Shown here one piece after another: positions 1 through 9,112 of a stretch of DNA of 64,000 nucleotides. Numbering within the stretch: position 1 is the first letter of the stretch; every line of letters begins with the position of its first letter. The stretch is from an uncultured Lachnospiraceae bacterium (GTDB lineage Bacteria > Bacillota > Clostridia > Lachnospirales > Lachnospiraceae), in assembly GCA_948473115.1 (NCBI GenBank), contig CAOKWI010000010.1, positions 1 to 64,000 on the forward strand, in the 5' to 3' direction. The notes under the pieces are model-generated. The model saw only the letters and a list, made by a program, of their open reading frames with translations. It had not been told where the DNA came from and did not search any database. The position numbers and the translations under genes were made by a program.

Positions 1-2
1 AG

Positions 3-133
3 ACCCCATGCGGCCTGCAGATACTTTTCGTGTTATGGAACTGTTAAAGACCCGGGTCCTAATTATGTATGGTGTGCATAGAGTTAAGGAAAAGCGGAAA
101 AAAGAAACTGCATATATTGCTTTTGGAGAATGA
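3..133 (+). CDS. Fragment of unknown protein, cut by window edge
   Basis: An open frame enters from the left edge and stops at 131-133 after about 43 codons. The visible residues are basic and include KEKRKKE near the end. It may be the C-terminal end of a gene that starts before the window, or chance reading through decayed DNA, because the adjoining 160-360 stretch is clearly a gene remnant. I do not recognise the family. Confidence 0.25.
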   Translation, partial: PMRPADTFRVMELLKTRVLIMYGVHRVKEKRKKETAYIAFGE

Positions 134-157
134 ATTGCATATACTTAAGGAAATAAA

Positions 158-358
158 ATATTGTTGGTATATATTATTGGAAATGGATTTGATAGAGGGC
201 ATGGATTAAAAACTTCTTATTGGAATTTTAGAGAATAACTTGAAAAATATGAGGAAGATTTTTTGGTTCAAATGGAAAAGATGTATGATTTTGCTCCTTT
301 TATAGATAAAAGATATATAGTTCCAGGGATATGTGACTGGGACAAGGAAAAGGGATAG
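158..358 (+). pseudogene. Degraded N-terminal fragment of an AbiH-like abortive infection protein
   Basis: The frame beginning at 158 reads YIIGNGFDRGHGLKTSYWNF, then a TAA at 236-238, then continues as LEKYEEDFLVQMEKMYDF and stops again at 356-358. The IIGNGFD, HGLKTSY and MEKMY pattern matches my memory of the start of AbiH-family phage-defence proteins, which are normally several hundred residues long. Only about 65 codons remain, with an internal stop and no ATG in the expected place, so this is a remnant. The DNA is far more AT-rich than the flanking genes, consistent with transferred DNA. Family assignment is from remembered motifs and no alignment was run. Confidence 0.6.
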
Positions 359-527
359 CTCGCAAAACAGATGAATGCTTAGGGTGAAACTTGCCTGAAT
401 TTCCATCTGCCACACGTTGGCTTCAATCGACAATTGCTTTAGCGATTTGATACCGCATCGCCTTATTGTTAGGGAACTGCTTTGGCGGCGGCAAACGCCC
501 TGTCAGGTTATGTGCCTGCCCGCCTTT

Positions 528-3500
528 TTAAGGCGCCGTCAGCACCCAGCTGGGGAACCAGCGCAGCCAGCGGCCCACAAAGGCGGAATCCACCGCCTGT
601 CCGGACAGTACGGGATAAAACAGCAGGAATAAGAGAAAAGCGGAGCAGCCGTACAGGACTGTCAGCGTCAGGAAGCCCCTGGCCGACAGCCTTTTTTTCA
701 TCTGCAGGAGGCTGTAGGCGATCATCAGCACCACAAATGTCACGCAGGGAAAATAGTGATAGATAAAAGTGATGCGCGTCACAAAGAACCAGGGCAGATA
801 CTGCGCCAGGTACCCGACCAGCAGAAAGGCGGCAGTCCTGTCCCTTTTCTTTACCAGGAGACGGAGCATATACAGGGCGGCAGGAATGCCGGGCCACCAC
901 ACAAGAGGGTTTCCGAAGGCGCTGATTCCTTCCCTGAGACCGCCTGCGCCCGGGCTGCCGCTGACCACGGAGGAGTAATACCACACAGGACGCTTGATTA
1001 CAGGCCACTCATACCAGGCAGAGGAGTAGGGGTGGGTGGCATCCAGGGTGCTGTGATAGCTGTACATGGTTGTCTGGTTTTGCAGCATGCGGGCAAACAA
1101 TCCCTCCCCGCCGGCACTGACAAAGGGCAGATAGGACAACAGGTAGATCAGGGCAGGGACTGCCACGAAAAAAAGCAGGCAGAAACAGAGTGTCCTGACC
1201 GTGTGGGGACGGAACACTCGCAGGATATACTCATGGGAAATGCCGCTGCTTTTGCCGGTGGGATCCGTTTTCGCATAGCGATATTCCCGATACCGGCGGA
1301 ACAGAACGGCAAAGAAGAGGACTGCAAGTCCTGCCCCCGCGTAGACCCCGGTCCACTTGCATGCGATTCCCAGCCCCATGCAGACGCCGCAGGCGCCCAG
1401 TGGGAGGAGGGTCTGGGACAGCGGAGTGTCATAAAAGCTTTTCCGGCAGTAACAGAACATGAAAAAGTACATCAGTAGTACGAAAAATGTGATGTATACA
1501 TCGATGGTGGCGATCCTTGTCTGGGTGAAGTGCATGAAGTCAAAGGAAAAGAGCACGCAGGCCAGGGCGGCAGCAGGTGTGTTTTCGGTCAGACGTTTCC
1601 CGAACAGATACAGCACAGGCACCATCAGTATGCCGAAGAAAGTGCCCGCAATGCGCCAGCCGAAAGGATTCATGCCAAACAGCGAGATCCCTGCGGCTAT
1701 GAAGGTCTTGCCAAGAGGGGGATGGGTGGTCTCGTAAGTGACAAGCCCGTTCAGGAATTCGTAGGCGGTGCGCCCGTGGTAGATCTCGTCAAAGTACATG
1801 CTGTTCCGGAAGCTGAAACGTCCGGGATAAAGGGACTGTTCGTCGAAAAGTGCCGGATAACCGGAAGCGTTTGACGGTGTCATCACACGCCCCTCCCGGT
1901 CCAGAAAGACCAGCTCCAGCAGGGAAGCGGAGGTATCGTCAAGGGACAGGCGCACAACCGTTCCCGGCGCATCCAGGGAGACCTTCTGCCAGGTGAATAC
2001 ATTGGCAAAGGTGACGGCCTGCGGGTCGGAGCCCCCTTCCCCGTTGGTTTCCACCAGAAAATTCCGGTCATGTTCCGGCGCCATATAATAAGCGATGTAG
2101 GCAGCCTCCCGTCCGGCGTCTTCGAAGGATACCACCACAGAATCCCCGTAAGCCATGTCATGGCGGCTTTCCGGAGCGGCGTTATCTCCCAGGTCATACA
2201 GCGCGAAACAGCCATAGACCAGGGTGACAGCTGCCGTCAAGGCCAGATCGACGGGCGTGAGGGGCAGATTCCTGCGTGAGGGACGTGGTGCGGGGGCGTC
2301 GGGAAGGACATAGTGGGAAGGCGTCTGCCTGCGCAGCCCTACAGGCGAAAAACATTCCACCTGTGCGGTTGGAAAATATTTCGGCACCGCGGATCGGTAC
2401 AGAAAGACGACCGCCATAAGCATTCCCGCGGAGACCAGCAACAGCAGGGGCGCCCTGGGGTCATAATGTTCCGGGTCATAGAAAAACAACACAAAGGCCG
2501 TATTGTAAAAATGCAGCAGGGAAAAGCCCCCATAGCAGATCCAGACTTCCCTGACGGGCCGGTAGACCGCTGCCAGCAGCAGAAGAGCCAGCGCCGGATA
2601 CAGATACCGCTCGTGCATCCGCACGGAAAAGGTGAACAGTGTCAGGATCAGGACGGCAGCCAGGAAGGGATACTTTTCCCTGCTGTCCCGATGGCGCAGA
2701 CCCAGCACCAGAACCGTCGTCACGGCAGCCAGGATAAAGAGGGAACCGTAAAGCCGGCAGGGGATCCCCAGAAAGAGAGTGTCCTGGCTGACCCAGTTCA
2801 GTCCCAGCAGTCCCCAGAAATTGCAGGCGTTGACCGCCGCGTAGGGATAGGAGCCAAGGGTGGAGAAATACTGATTCCAGACATTGCCGATGCCGAAAGG
2901 CAGGCAGAGACCGAGAAAGCCTGTCAGGGAGGCCAGGGCGTAAAGCAGATGCTTTCCCAGCCTGCGGGGACTGAGACCGGGGAGAAAAACCTGATCCACC
3001 ACGCCTGCCAGCAAAATGGGGGAGAAGAGCAGCATCTGAGGCTTTAACAGGAGCCCCGCGCAGAAGGCCAGGCAGGCGGGAAACAGACGTTCCCTCACCA
3101 GACAGAGGCACATCAGGAGCAGAGTCAGCGTGAAGACGGAATCGACCTGTCCCCAGACGGCGGAGTTCAGCAGGATCACGGGATTGAAGAGCCAGGCGGC
3201 GCAGACAGGCAGTGCCTGGGCCTTGGAACACCTTCTGGCGGTTTCCCGATACAGCAGGAGACCGCAGACCAGGTCACAGAGGATTGCAGGCAGTTTTAAA
3301 AGGATCAGGTGGAGCGGGGAATACCAGGAAATATCCATTGTGGAGCGCAGCCACCCGATGAACCCCAGCACATACAGGTAGCCGGGGGGATAGTCGGCAA
3401 AGACCTCCGGGGAGTAAAAACGGCGGGGACCCACTTCCTGCATCCGCTCCGCCCACGCCGCGAAACAGGCCAGATCGGAGTCAAAGCCTTCCAGCTGCAC

Positions 3501-3653
3501 CGCGGCCGCTAAACGCAGCAGAAGCGCGGATGCAAACAGAAGGCAGGCGAAGGCGCCGTGATTTTTATTTTTGTTTTTTGTGAGCAGGAAGCCCTGATAA
3601 CAGCAGACAGCCAGCAAGAGGCCGAACAGGGCGGTAATATGGATCCCAGGCAT
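528..3653 (-). CDS. GT39-type protein/lipid mannosyltransferase with an extra N-terminal GT-C region
   Basis: This polytopic membrane protein of 1041 residues probably transfers a sugar from a polyprenyl-phosphate carrier on the outer face of the membrane. Residues about 1-430 form a first GT-C-like block of many hydrophobic helices, with an early acidic motif (EGFDSDLACFAAWAERM) and DYPPGYLYVLGF. Residues about 470-1041 form a second block typical of PMT/GT39 enzymes: YFDEIYHGRTAYEFLNG carries the catalytic Asp-Glu pair and is followed by THPPLGKTFIAAGISLFGM. Ordinary PMT enzymes are around half this length, so this looks like a tandem fusion of two GT-C modules. The ATG at 3653 is preceded by AGGAGG. 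It is transcribed alone, divergent from the PHP gene. The acceptor and exact sugar cannot be read from sequence. Confidence 0.8.
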   Translation of the reverse strand: MPGIHITALFGLLLAVCCYQGFLLTKNKNKNHGAFACLLFASALLLRLAAAVQLEGFDSDLACFAAWAERMQEVGPRRFYSPEVFADYPPGYLYVLGFIGWLRSTMDISWYSPLHLILLKLPAILCDLVCGLLLYRETARRCSKAQALPVCAAWLFNPVILLNSAVWGQVDSVFTLTLLLMCLCLVRERLFPACLAFCAGLLLKPQMLLFSPILLAGVVDQVFLPGLSPRRLGKHLLYALASLTGFLGLCLPFGIGNVWNQYFSTLGSYPYAAVNACNFWGLLGLNWVSQDTLFLGIPCRLYGSLFILAAVTTVLVLGLRHRDSREKYPFLAAVLILTLFTFSVRMHERYLYPALALLLLAAVYRPVREVWICYGGFSLLHFYNTAFVLFFYDPEHYDPRAPLLLLVSAGMLMAVVFLYRSAVPKYFPTAQVECFSPVGLRRQTPSHYVLPDAPAPRPSRRNLPLTPVDLALTAAVTLVYGCFALYDLGDNAAPESRHDMAYGDSVVVSFEDAGREAAYIAYYMAPEHDRNFLVETNGEGGSDPQAVTFANVFTWQKVSLDAPGTVVRLSLDDTSASLLELVFLDREGRVMTPSNASGYPALFDEQSLYPGRFSFRNSMYFDEIYHGRTAYEFLNGLVTYETTHPPLGKTFIAAGISLFGMNPFGWRIAGTFFGILMVPVLYLFGKRLTENTPAAALACVLFSFDFMHFTQTRIATIDVYITFFVLLMYFFMFCYCRKSFYDTPLSQTLLPLGACGVCMGLGIACKWTGVYAGAGLAVLFFAVLFRRYREYRYAKTDPTGKSSGISHEYILRVFRPHTVRTLCFCLLFFVAVPALIYLLSYLPFVSAGGEGLFARMLQNQTTMYSYHSTLDATHPYSSAWYEWPVIKRPVWYYSSVVSGSPGAGGLREGISAFGNPLVWWPGIPAALYMLRLLVKKRDRTAAFLLVGYLAQYLPWFFVTRITFIYHYFPCVTFVVLMIAYSLLQMKKRLSARGFLTLTVLYGCSAFLLFLLFYPVLSGQAVDSAFVGRWLRWFPSWVLTAP

Positions 3654-3718
3654 AAAAATCCTCCTAAACGCAAAAAATAGTCTTTACGGGTTATTGTTAC
3701 GATTCTTAAGATTCTTAA

Positions 3719-3776
3719 TTTTAGTATACCAGAAAGTTTGGTATAGGAAAAGCAGATATATTGTGGTATACTAAAA
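3719..3776. promoter_or_regulatory. Symmetric divergent extended -10 promoters
   Basis: A perfect 12-base inverted repeat (TTTTAGTATACC at 3719-3730 and GGTATACTAAAA at 3765-3776) is separated by 34 bases. Each arm contains TGGTATACT, an extended -10 element. The right arm faces the PHP gene at 3856 and the left arm faces the glycosyltransferase at 3653. No convincing -35 boxes are visible, as is usual for extended -10 promoters. The symmetry also makes the repeat a possible regulator operator. A third TGGTATA lies between the arms at 3739-3745. Confidence 0.55.
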
Positions 3777-3855
3777 CACAGTGTACTAAATGTTACTTTT
3801 CACACCTACGCCACCGCGAGGTTCATACAGTTCCTTAGCATAGATGGAGGTCAGA

Positions 3856-4647
3856 ATGAAATTTGATATGCATTGCCATACCAAAGAGGGATCCCTGGAC
3901 GGCAAAGTGCCTGTGGAGGAATTTATACAGGCTCTGATGGACAGAGGATTTGACGGTATGCTGGTCAGCGACCATAATTCGTATAACGGTTACAGGGCCT
4001 GGAAAAATAATGCCAACAAGGCGTGGGCAGGAGATTTCGTGGTTTTGAAGGGGATAGAATACGATACCATAGATGCGGGACATATACTGGTCATCATGCC
4101 GGAGGGCATCAAATTGAAAATATTGGAGCTGCGGGGGCTGCCCGTCAGCTTTCTGATTGAGATCGTGCATAAACACGGTGGGATCCTGGGACCTGCCCAC
4201 CCCTGCGGGGAGAAATATCTGAGCATTACCAATACCAGACAGTTCCGCAGCCGTCTGGCGGTGATGGACAGGTTTGATTTCCTGGAGGGCTTCAATGCCT
4301 GCGAGAGCGAGGAGAGCAACGCCAGGGCAGCGGAGATTGCCGGGGAGCATGGGCTTCCTGTCTTTGGCGGCAGCGACGCCCATAAGCGGGATTGTATCGG
4401 TCTGGGCTATACGGAGTTCCAGGAGGATATCAGCTGTGAGTCGGATCTGATACGGCTGCTGCACAAAAAAGGAGAGGCTGCCTGCGCCTGCGGGGGAGAG
4501 TATTATAAGGGAACCACAAAGGAAAAGATCGGAAAGGCCAACAACCTCCTGGTGCAGTCCTTCTGGTTCTATAACCGTATCGGAAGCATGCTGCGCCACC
4601 GGAAGCGTCTGATTGAATTAAAGAAATTGTATATCAGAATTAAATAA
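3856..4647 (+). CDS. PHP-domain metal-dependent phosphoesterase
   Basis: This cytoplasmic protein of about 263 residues has a full set of PHP metal-ligand motifs. MHCHT at the start gives the HxH pair, and SDHN, GIEYD, PAHP and GSDAH follow in the family order. PHP proteins of this class hydrolyse phosphoester or nucleotide substrates with a trinuclear metal centre; the substrate here is unknown. An upstream in-frame ATG at 3844 exists, but GGAGG at 3846-3850 sits five bases before the ATG at 3856, so I choose 3856 (MKFDMHCH). The gene appears monocistronic: it has its own extended -10 promoter upstream and a strong terminator at 4746-4785 downstream. Confidence 0.85.
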   Translation: MKFDMHCHTKEGSLDGKVPVEEFIQALMDRGFDGMLVSDHNSYNGYRAWKNNANKAWAGDFVVLKGIEYDTIDAGHILVIMPEGIKLKILELRGLPVSFLIEIVHKHGGILGPAHPCGEKYLSITNTRQFRSRLAVMDRFDFLEGFNACESEESNARAAEIAGEHGLPVFGGSDAHKRDCIGLGYTEFQEDISCESDLIRLLHKKGEAACACGGEYYKGTTKEKIGKANNLLVQSFWFYNRIGSMLRHRKRLIELKKLYIRIK

Positions 4648-4733
4648 TTACAATAAAATATTACAAAATCTTTGCATTTTTAACTATTCTTCTATTGAAA
4701 TTCATAAAATCTTAAGACACAGACCCCATATAC

Positions 4734-4744
4734 TGTGCTATAAT
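4734..4744 (+). promoter_or_regulatory. Extended -10 promoter before the lipoprotein/permease cluster
   Basis: TGCTATAAT at 4736-4744 is a consensus extended -10 element. Its predicted start, near 4751, falls inside the first arm of the hairpin at 4746-4778. Transcripts from here would therefore start within, not before, the terminator. No clear -35 is present. Confidence 0.45.
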
Positions 4745-4745
4745 A

Positions 4746-4785
4746 CTCAATATGTAGTGTCGGACATTACATATTGAGTTTTTTT
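4746..4785 (+). terminator. Rho-independent terminator after the PHP gene
   Basis: The arms CTCAATATGTA (4746-4756) and TACATATTGAG (4768-4778) pair perfectly. The loop can pair further (TGTC with GACA), and seven T residues follow at 4779-4785. It lies 100 bases after the PHP stop and 65 bases before the lipoprotein start. Confidence 0.8.
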
Positions 4786-4850
4786 ACAGGAAAGTTATAC
4801 GGCAGCAACATGACCTGATTGCTTTTGACTGTCGTGGAAAGAAGGAGAGT

Positions 4851-7190
4851 ATGAAAAGCAGGAAATTAAAAAAGTGTATGACGGTGGCGCTTGCTTCCGC
4901 TATGGCACTGTCGGTGACTGCCTGTGGCGGTTCCCAGGGAGACAGCAGCAGCGGGAACCAGGGCGGCAATACGGGAAACGGCGCAGAGGCAAAGGAATTT
5001 ATATATGTGTCGGAGTTCAAGGAGATCGAGGGGGAAAACATATCTTACTATAATATGAAGTATGTGGGAGATTCCCTTTACTATGAAAGTTATTCCTATG
5101 ACGAGGCAACAGGGGAGTCCGGCGAGAGCATTGTGAAGTATTCCCTGGCGGACGGTTCCTCTTCCGCCATTCCCCTGAAGCTGGAAGGAAACAGCACATC
5201 AATCAGTGAATATGCGGTGGCAGCTGATGGGAGTATTCTCGCGGTATGTTATGATTATTCCGGGGAACCGGGACCCGAGGGGTATGTGGAACCGAAAATG
5301 ACGTTGGTCAAGTTCGGCCCGGACGGCGAGAACGTATTTTCCAAAGACCTGGCGGAAGTGCTGGGACAGGAGGAGAATACTTATGTACAGAACCTTGCGC
5401 TGGATGGCGAAGGCAGGATTTACATTACCATGGATGGCAGTGTGATCCTTCTGGATCAGGAGGGCAATTCCCAGGGTAAGGTAACGACCAACGCAAACTG
5501 GATCAACGGCCTTGGCTGCGGCAGGGACGGCAAGATGTATTTCAGCTATTATGATGATACCGCCCAGAACAATTCCTATGCGCTGGCAGAGATTGATTTT
5601 GACCAGAGGGCAGTGGGGACGACGTACAAAGGGCTTCCCAGCGGTAACGGAAACGGCCTGTATGCAGGCATTGAATATGATTTCCTGATCGGTGACAGCA
5701 CTTCCGTTTATGCTTATGACCTGAAATCCCAGGAGTACGAGAAGCTGTTTGACTGGCTGGACAGCGATATCAACGGCATGAATGCCAACTGTGTGGGACA
5801 GATGGAGGACGGACGGCTCCTGGCCGTGATCAACGACTGGGAGAGCGAGGAGAACGGTATCGCCCTGCTGACTAAGACAAAGGCTTCCGATGTGCCCCAG
5901 AAGGAAACCATCGTCATCGGCGCCATGTACCTGGATTCCAATTTACAGTCGGCAGCAGTGAAGTTTAACAGGAGCAATGAGCAGTACCGCATCAGCATTC
6001 GGACCTATATAGATTATAATAACTGGACGGAGAACTCTTATTCCGATGCGCTGACGAAGCTGAACAATGATATTACCTCCAACAACTGTCCTGACATTCT
6101 GGATCTGAGCGGGCTCAATATCAAGCAGCTTGCGGCCAAGGATGTGTTTGAGGACCTGAATCCCTACCTGGAAGGCAGCGCAAACCTTAGCAGGGACGAC
6201 TTTGTGGCCAATGTCATGGATGTGTATTCATATGACGGAAAGCAGATCAGCATTCCCATTTCCTTCTCCCTCAGGACCATTGCGGGAAGGGCTTCCGAAC
6301 TGGGAGACAAGGACGGATGGACACTGGACGAGATGATTGCCTATGCGGATGCCCATCCGGATGCGCAGATTTTTGATTATTCCAGTAAGGATTACATCCT
6401 CCAGCTGTGTATGGCATTCAATGAGGACGCCTTCATAGACTGGAGTACGGGGGAATGTAAATTTGATACGCCTGAGTTCAAGAGTCTGCTGGAATTTGTG
6501 AACCGTTTCCCGGACGAGTACCAGTATGAGGACGGCATGGCGTCTGCCCCCACCAGGATCCAGAACAGGGAGATCCTGCTGGATATGGTATATATCTCTG
6601 ATTTCAATGAAATACAGCTTTATAAGGAAATTTTTGAGAATGACCTTGACTTTATCGGCTACCCCACCACGGACGGGGGCTGCGGCACGGGTCTGTCAGC
6701 GCAGCAGGCATATGCCATCACCGGCAAGTCCGCGCATAAGGACGGGGCATGGGAGTTTATCGAAGGGATGCTGATCCCCCAGGAGGAAAGCGAAAGCGGA
6801 AGGGGCGGCAGATCCTGGAATTTCCCCAACAATAAGGCGCAGCTGCAGGCTATGGCGGAGGAAGCGGTCAAGGTGGAATATGTGACCGATGAGAACGGCG
6901 AAATCCTGAAGGATGAGAACGGTGAGCCAATTGTCCAGGGAGCAGGTATGGGCATCGGATATGAGGACGGATGGTCCTATGATTACCGGATTCCTACCCA
7001 GGACGAGGTGGACATGGTTCTGGATCTGATCGAGAAGGCAAGGCCCATTTCAAACAACGGCGGTGACAGCCAGATTCAGAATATTATCACTGAGGAGGCG
7101 GCGGCTTACTTCCAGGGCCAGAAGAGCGTGGACGAGGTGGTAGGCATCATACAGAGCCGTATCAATATTTATGTAAGTGAAAACAGCTGA
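4851..7190 (+). CDS. Large lipoprotein with C-terminal carbohydrate-type solute-binding module
   Basis: The 779-residue exported protein has a lysine-rich signal peptide ending in a lipobox (SVTAC, lipidated Cys25) and a Gly/Ser/Asn linker. Residues about 45-345 hold repeated short beta-rich units with many Asp-Gly turns (AADGSILAV, LDGEGRIYITMDG, GRDGKMYFSYYDD), suggesting a beta-propeller-like region. From about residue 350 it resembles family 1 extracellular solute-binding proteins: AAVKFNRSNEQYRISI, LNNDITSNNCPDILDL, and a C-terminal AYAITGKSAHKDGAWEFI. Typical sugar-binding lipoproteins are about 420-550 residues, so the N-terminal region is extra. GGAG precedes the ATG. It starts a co-directional cluster with two permeases, an adaptor, a MacB-like protein and a paralogue (12411-15002). 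Role in uptake is inferred from the module and neighbours; the ligand is unknown. Confidence 0.8.
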   Translation: MKSRKLKKCMTVALASAMALSVTACGGSQGDSSSGNQGGNTGNGAEAKEFIYVSEFKEIEGENISYYNMKYVGDSLYYESYSYDEATGESGESIVKYSLADGSSSAIPLKLEGNSTSISEYAVAADGSILAVCYDYSGEPGPEGYVEPKMTLVKFGPDGENVFSKDLAEVLGQEENTYVQNLALDGEGRIYITMDGSVILLDQEGNSQGKVTTNANWINGLGCGRDGKMYFSYYDDTAQNNSYALAEIDFDQRAVGTTYKGLPSGNGNGLYAGIEYDFLIGDSTSVYAYDLKSQEYEKLFDWLDSDINGMNANCVGQMEDGRLLAVINDWESEENGIALLTKTKASDVPQKETIVIGAMYLDSNLQSAAVKFNRSNEQYRISIRTYIDYNNWTENSYSDALTKLNNDITSNNCPDILDLSGLNIKQLAAKDVFEDLNPYLEGSANLSRDDFVANVMDVYSYDGKQISIPISFSLRTIAGRASELGDKDGWTLDEMIAYADAHPDAQIFDYSSKDYILQLCMAFNEDAFIDWSTGECKFDTPEFKSLLEFVNRFPDEYQYEDGMASAPTRIQNREILLDMVYISDFNEIQLYKEIFENDLDFIGYPTTDGGCGTGLSAQQAYAITGKSAHKDGAWEFIEGMLIPQEESESGRGGRSWNFPNNKAQLQAMAEEAVKVEYVTDENGEILKDENGEPIVQGAGMGIGYEDGWSYDYRIPTQDEVDMVLDLIEKARPISNNGGDSQIQNIITEEAAAYFQGQKSVDEVVGIIQSRINIYVSENS

Positions 7191-7271
7191 AATGATGCTG
7201 CAGACCGTCAGGGTATGCAGCGGTGCTAAATTTAACTGATGCGTAGTATAAGTTAAGGGATTGAAGAAGCA

Positions 7272-8159
7272 GTGAAAACACGTACTAAATTAAGCAAAAG
7301 GACGAAGAAGGTAAAGAGAAGCTCGGGGCTGTTCATAGCCCCAAGCTTCCTTGGCGTCCTTTTGTTTTTTATTCTGCCGTTCATGGTAGTCATTTATTAT
7401 TCCCTGATCGACAATCCGATCAGCGGGAACTTTGTCGCTTTTGACAATTTTGTAAGCATTATGGGAAATTCGGCATTCCGCAAGGCGGTGCACAATACCC
7501 TGACATTCTCGGCAGTGGCAGTGCCGCTGGCGGTGGTATTGCCGTTGCTGATGGCCATTGTGCTGGAGGCGGAGCTGCCTTTCAGGAGTCAGTTCAGGAC
7601 ATTCCTCCTAAGCCCCATGATGGTGCCGGTGGCGTCCATCGTGCTGATCTGGCAGGTGCTGTTCCACTTTAACGGCGCAGTCAATGATTTCCTGGCGGTC
7701 TTCGGCGTGGATAAGATCGACTGGCTGAAATCGGAGTATGCCCAGGTGGTGGTGGTGATCCTGTTCCTCTGGAAGAACCTGGGCTACAACATGATCCTGT
7801 TCATGGCGGCGCTGGCCAGCATCCCCAAGGATATCCTGGAGGTGGCGCAGCTGGAAAGCGCAAAGCCCATACAGACCTTCTTCTACATTAAGATCAGATA
7901 TCTGTCCTCCACGCTGCTGTTTGTAACGATCATGTCGCTGATCAACTCCTTCAAGGTGTTCCGCGAGGTTTACCTGCTGACAGGGGATTATCCCTATGAT
8001 ACCATTTACATGCTGCAGCATTTTATGAATAATAAGTTCAAGTCACTGGATTATCAGACGTTGTCGGCGGCAGCCATATTGATGTCGCTGGTGATGGTGG
8101 TGATCATCGGTATCCTGTTTGTGGCTGAGGACCGTTTCGGAAAGGATGTGGAAGGTTGA
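7272..8159 (+). CDS. Sugar-type ABC transporter permease (MalF/UgpA-like)
   Basis: This 295-residue inner-membrane permease has about six hydrophobic helices. It shows the family's cytoplasmic coupling loop region, seen here as MAALASIPKDILEVAQLESAKPIQTFFYIKIRYLSS in the EAA-loop position. The start is GTG with an AAGGGA upstream. The N-terminus is basic (TKLSKRTKKVKRS) before the first helix, as is usual in this family. It would pair with the permease that overlaps its stop, and with the upstream lipoprotein as binding protein. No ATPase is encoded nearby, so energy must come from an ATPase elsewhere (MsiK-like sharing is known for this family) or the complex does something else. Confidence 0.85.
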   Translation: MKTRTKLSKRTKKVKRSSGLFIAPSFLGVLLFFILPFMVVIYYSLIDNPISGNFVAFDNFVSIMGNSAFRKAVHNTLTFSAVAVPLAVVLPLLMAIVLEAELPFRSQFRTFLLSPMMVPVASIVLIWQVLFHFNGAVNDFLAVFGVDKIDWLKSEYAQVVVVILFLWKNLGYNMILFMAALASIPKDILEVAQLESAKPIQTFFYIKIRYLSSTLLFVTIMSLINSFKVFREVYLLTGDYPYDTIYMLQHFMNNKFKSLDYQTLSAAAILMSLVMVVIIGILFVAEDRFGKDVEG

Positions 8160-9112
8160 GCACACAGAGTAATGCCATGCAGGGGCAGGAGGGAAGGAAA
8201 GCCAGGGCGACAGGGGCGGCAAGGAAAAAGAAGATTGTCCGCACTGCCAAGATCACACTGGCCACCCTTGTGGCAGCGTCCTTCGCCATACTGTTCCTGA
8301 TGCCTATTATATTGACAATGACGAATTCCTTCATGGCGGCATCGGAGATTTCCTCGAATTACGGCTCCGTATTTGCCACCACGGAGACGGGTGGCAAGGT
8401 GTACATATCGGAGAAGGTGAACCTGAAATTCATTCCCGATATGGTGTCATTCAGCCAGTATGCAACGGTGCTCTTTAAGAGCCCTGATTACCTGTTGAAA
8501 TTCTGGAACTCCGTGATCCTGGTGGGACCCATCGTGTTCTTCCAGCTGCTGACGGCATCTTTTGCGTCATTTGGCTTTGCCAGGTACAAAGGGAAACTGA
8601 GGACAATTATTTTTTTCGCGTATATCATTCTGATGCTGATGCCTTATCAGGTAACGCTGGTGCCCAATTACCTGGTCAGCGACTGGTTAAACCTGCTGGA
8701 CAGCTACTGGGCGATCTGGCTGCCGGGTATCTTTTCTCCCTTTGCGGTGTATCTGCTGACCAAGTTCATGCGGCGTATCCCCGACAGTGTGGTGGAAGCG
8801 GCGCAGATAGACGGCGCGGGGGAATGGAAGATCTTCTGGAAGATCTGCATGCCCCTGTGTAAAGGAGCAGTCTGCTCCACGGCGATCCTGGTGTTCATAG
8901 ATTATTGGAATATGGTGGAACAGCCGCTGATCCTGCTGTCGGACGGGGAGACGCATCCGCTGTCCGTGTTCCTGAGCAAGATCAATGCGGGGGAGATCGG
9001 ACTGGCCTTTGCCGTGGCCACCATCTACATGGTGCCCAGCCTGCTGATCTTCCTGTACGGGGAAGAGTATCTGGTGGACGGCATTACTTACCAGGGCGGC
9101 GTCAAGGGTTAA
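8156..9112 (+). CDS. Sugar-type ABC transporter permease (MalG/UgpE-like)
   Basis: The 318-residue second permease has about six helices and a conserved EAA-type loop (RIPDSVVEAAQIDGAGEWKIFWKICMPLCKGA). The TTG start overlaps the previous stop in a four-base TTGA overlap, with GGAAGG just upstream, implying translational coupling; an internal ATG at 8177 is the alternative. Between the first helix and the core there is a soluble stretch of about 50 residues (SEISSNYGSVFATTETGGKVYISEKVNLKF) that is longer than usual. The stop codon is followed after one base by a structured repeat element (9113-9275). Confidence 0.85.
   Translation: MSTQSNAMQGQEGRKARATGAARKKKIVRTAKITLATLVAASFAILFLMPIILTMTNSFMAASEISSNYGSVFATTETGGKVYISEKVNLKFIPDMVSFSQYATVLFKSPDYLLKFWNSVILVGPIVFFQLLTASFASFGFARYKGKLRTIIFFAYIILMLMPYQVTLVPNYLVSDWLNLLDSYWAIWLPGIFSPFAVYLLTKFMRRIPDSVVEAAQIDGAGEWKIFWKICMPLCKGAVCSTAILVFIDYWNMVEQPLILLSDGETHPLSVFLSKINAGEIGLAFAVATIYMVPSLLIFLYGEEYLVDGITYQGGVKG

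Noticed and set aside
508..3512. Long open frames antisense or shifted to the large glycosyltransferase gene, and similar long antisense frames across smc (46474-48042), gpmI (21659-22648) and aldo/keto reductase genes
   Set aside because: They are shadows of high-G+C coding DNA. Their translations are low-complexity or unlike any protein, and the true gene on the other strand has clear motifs.
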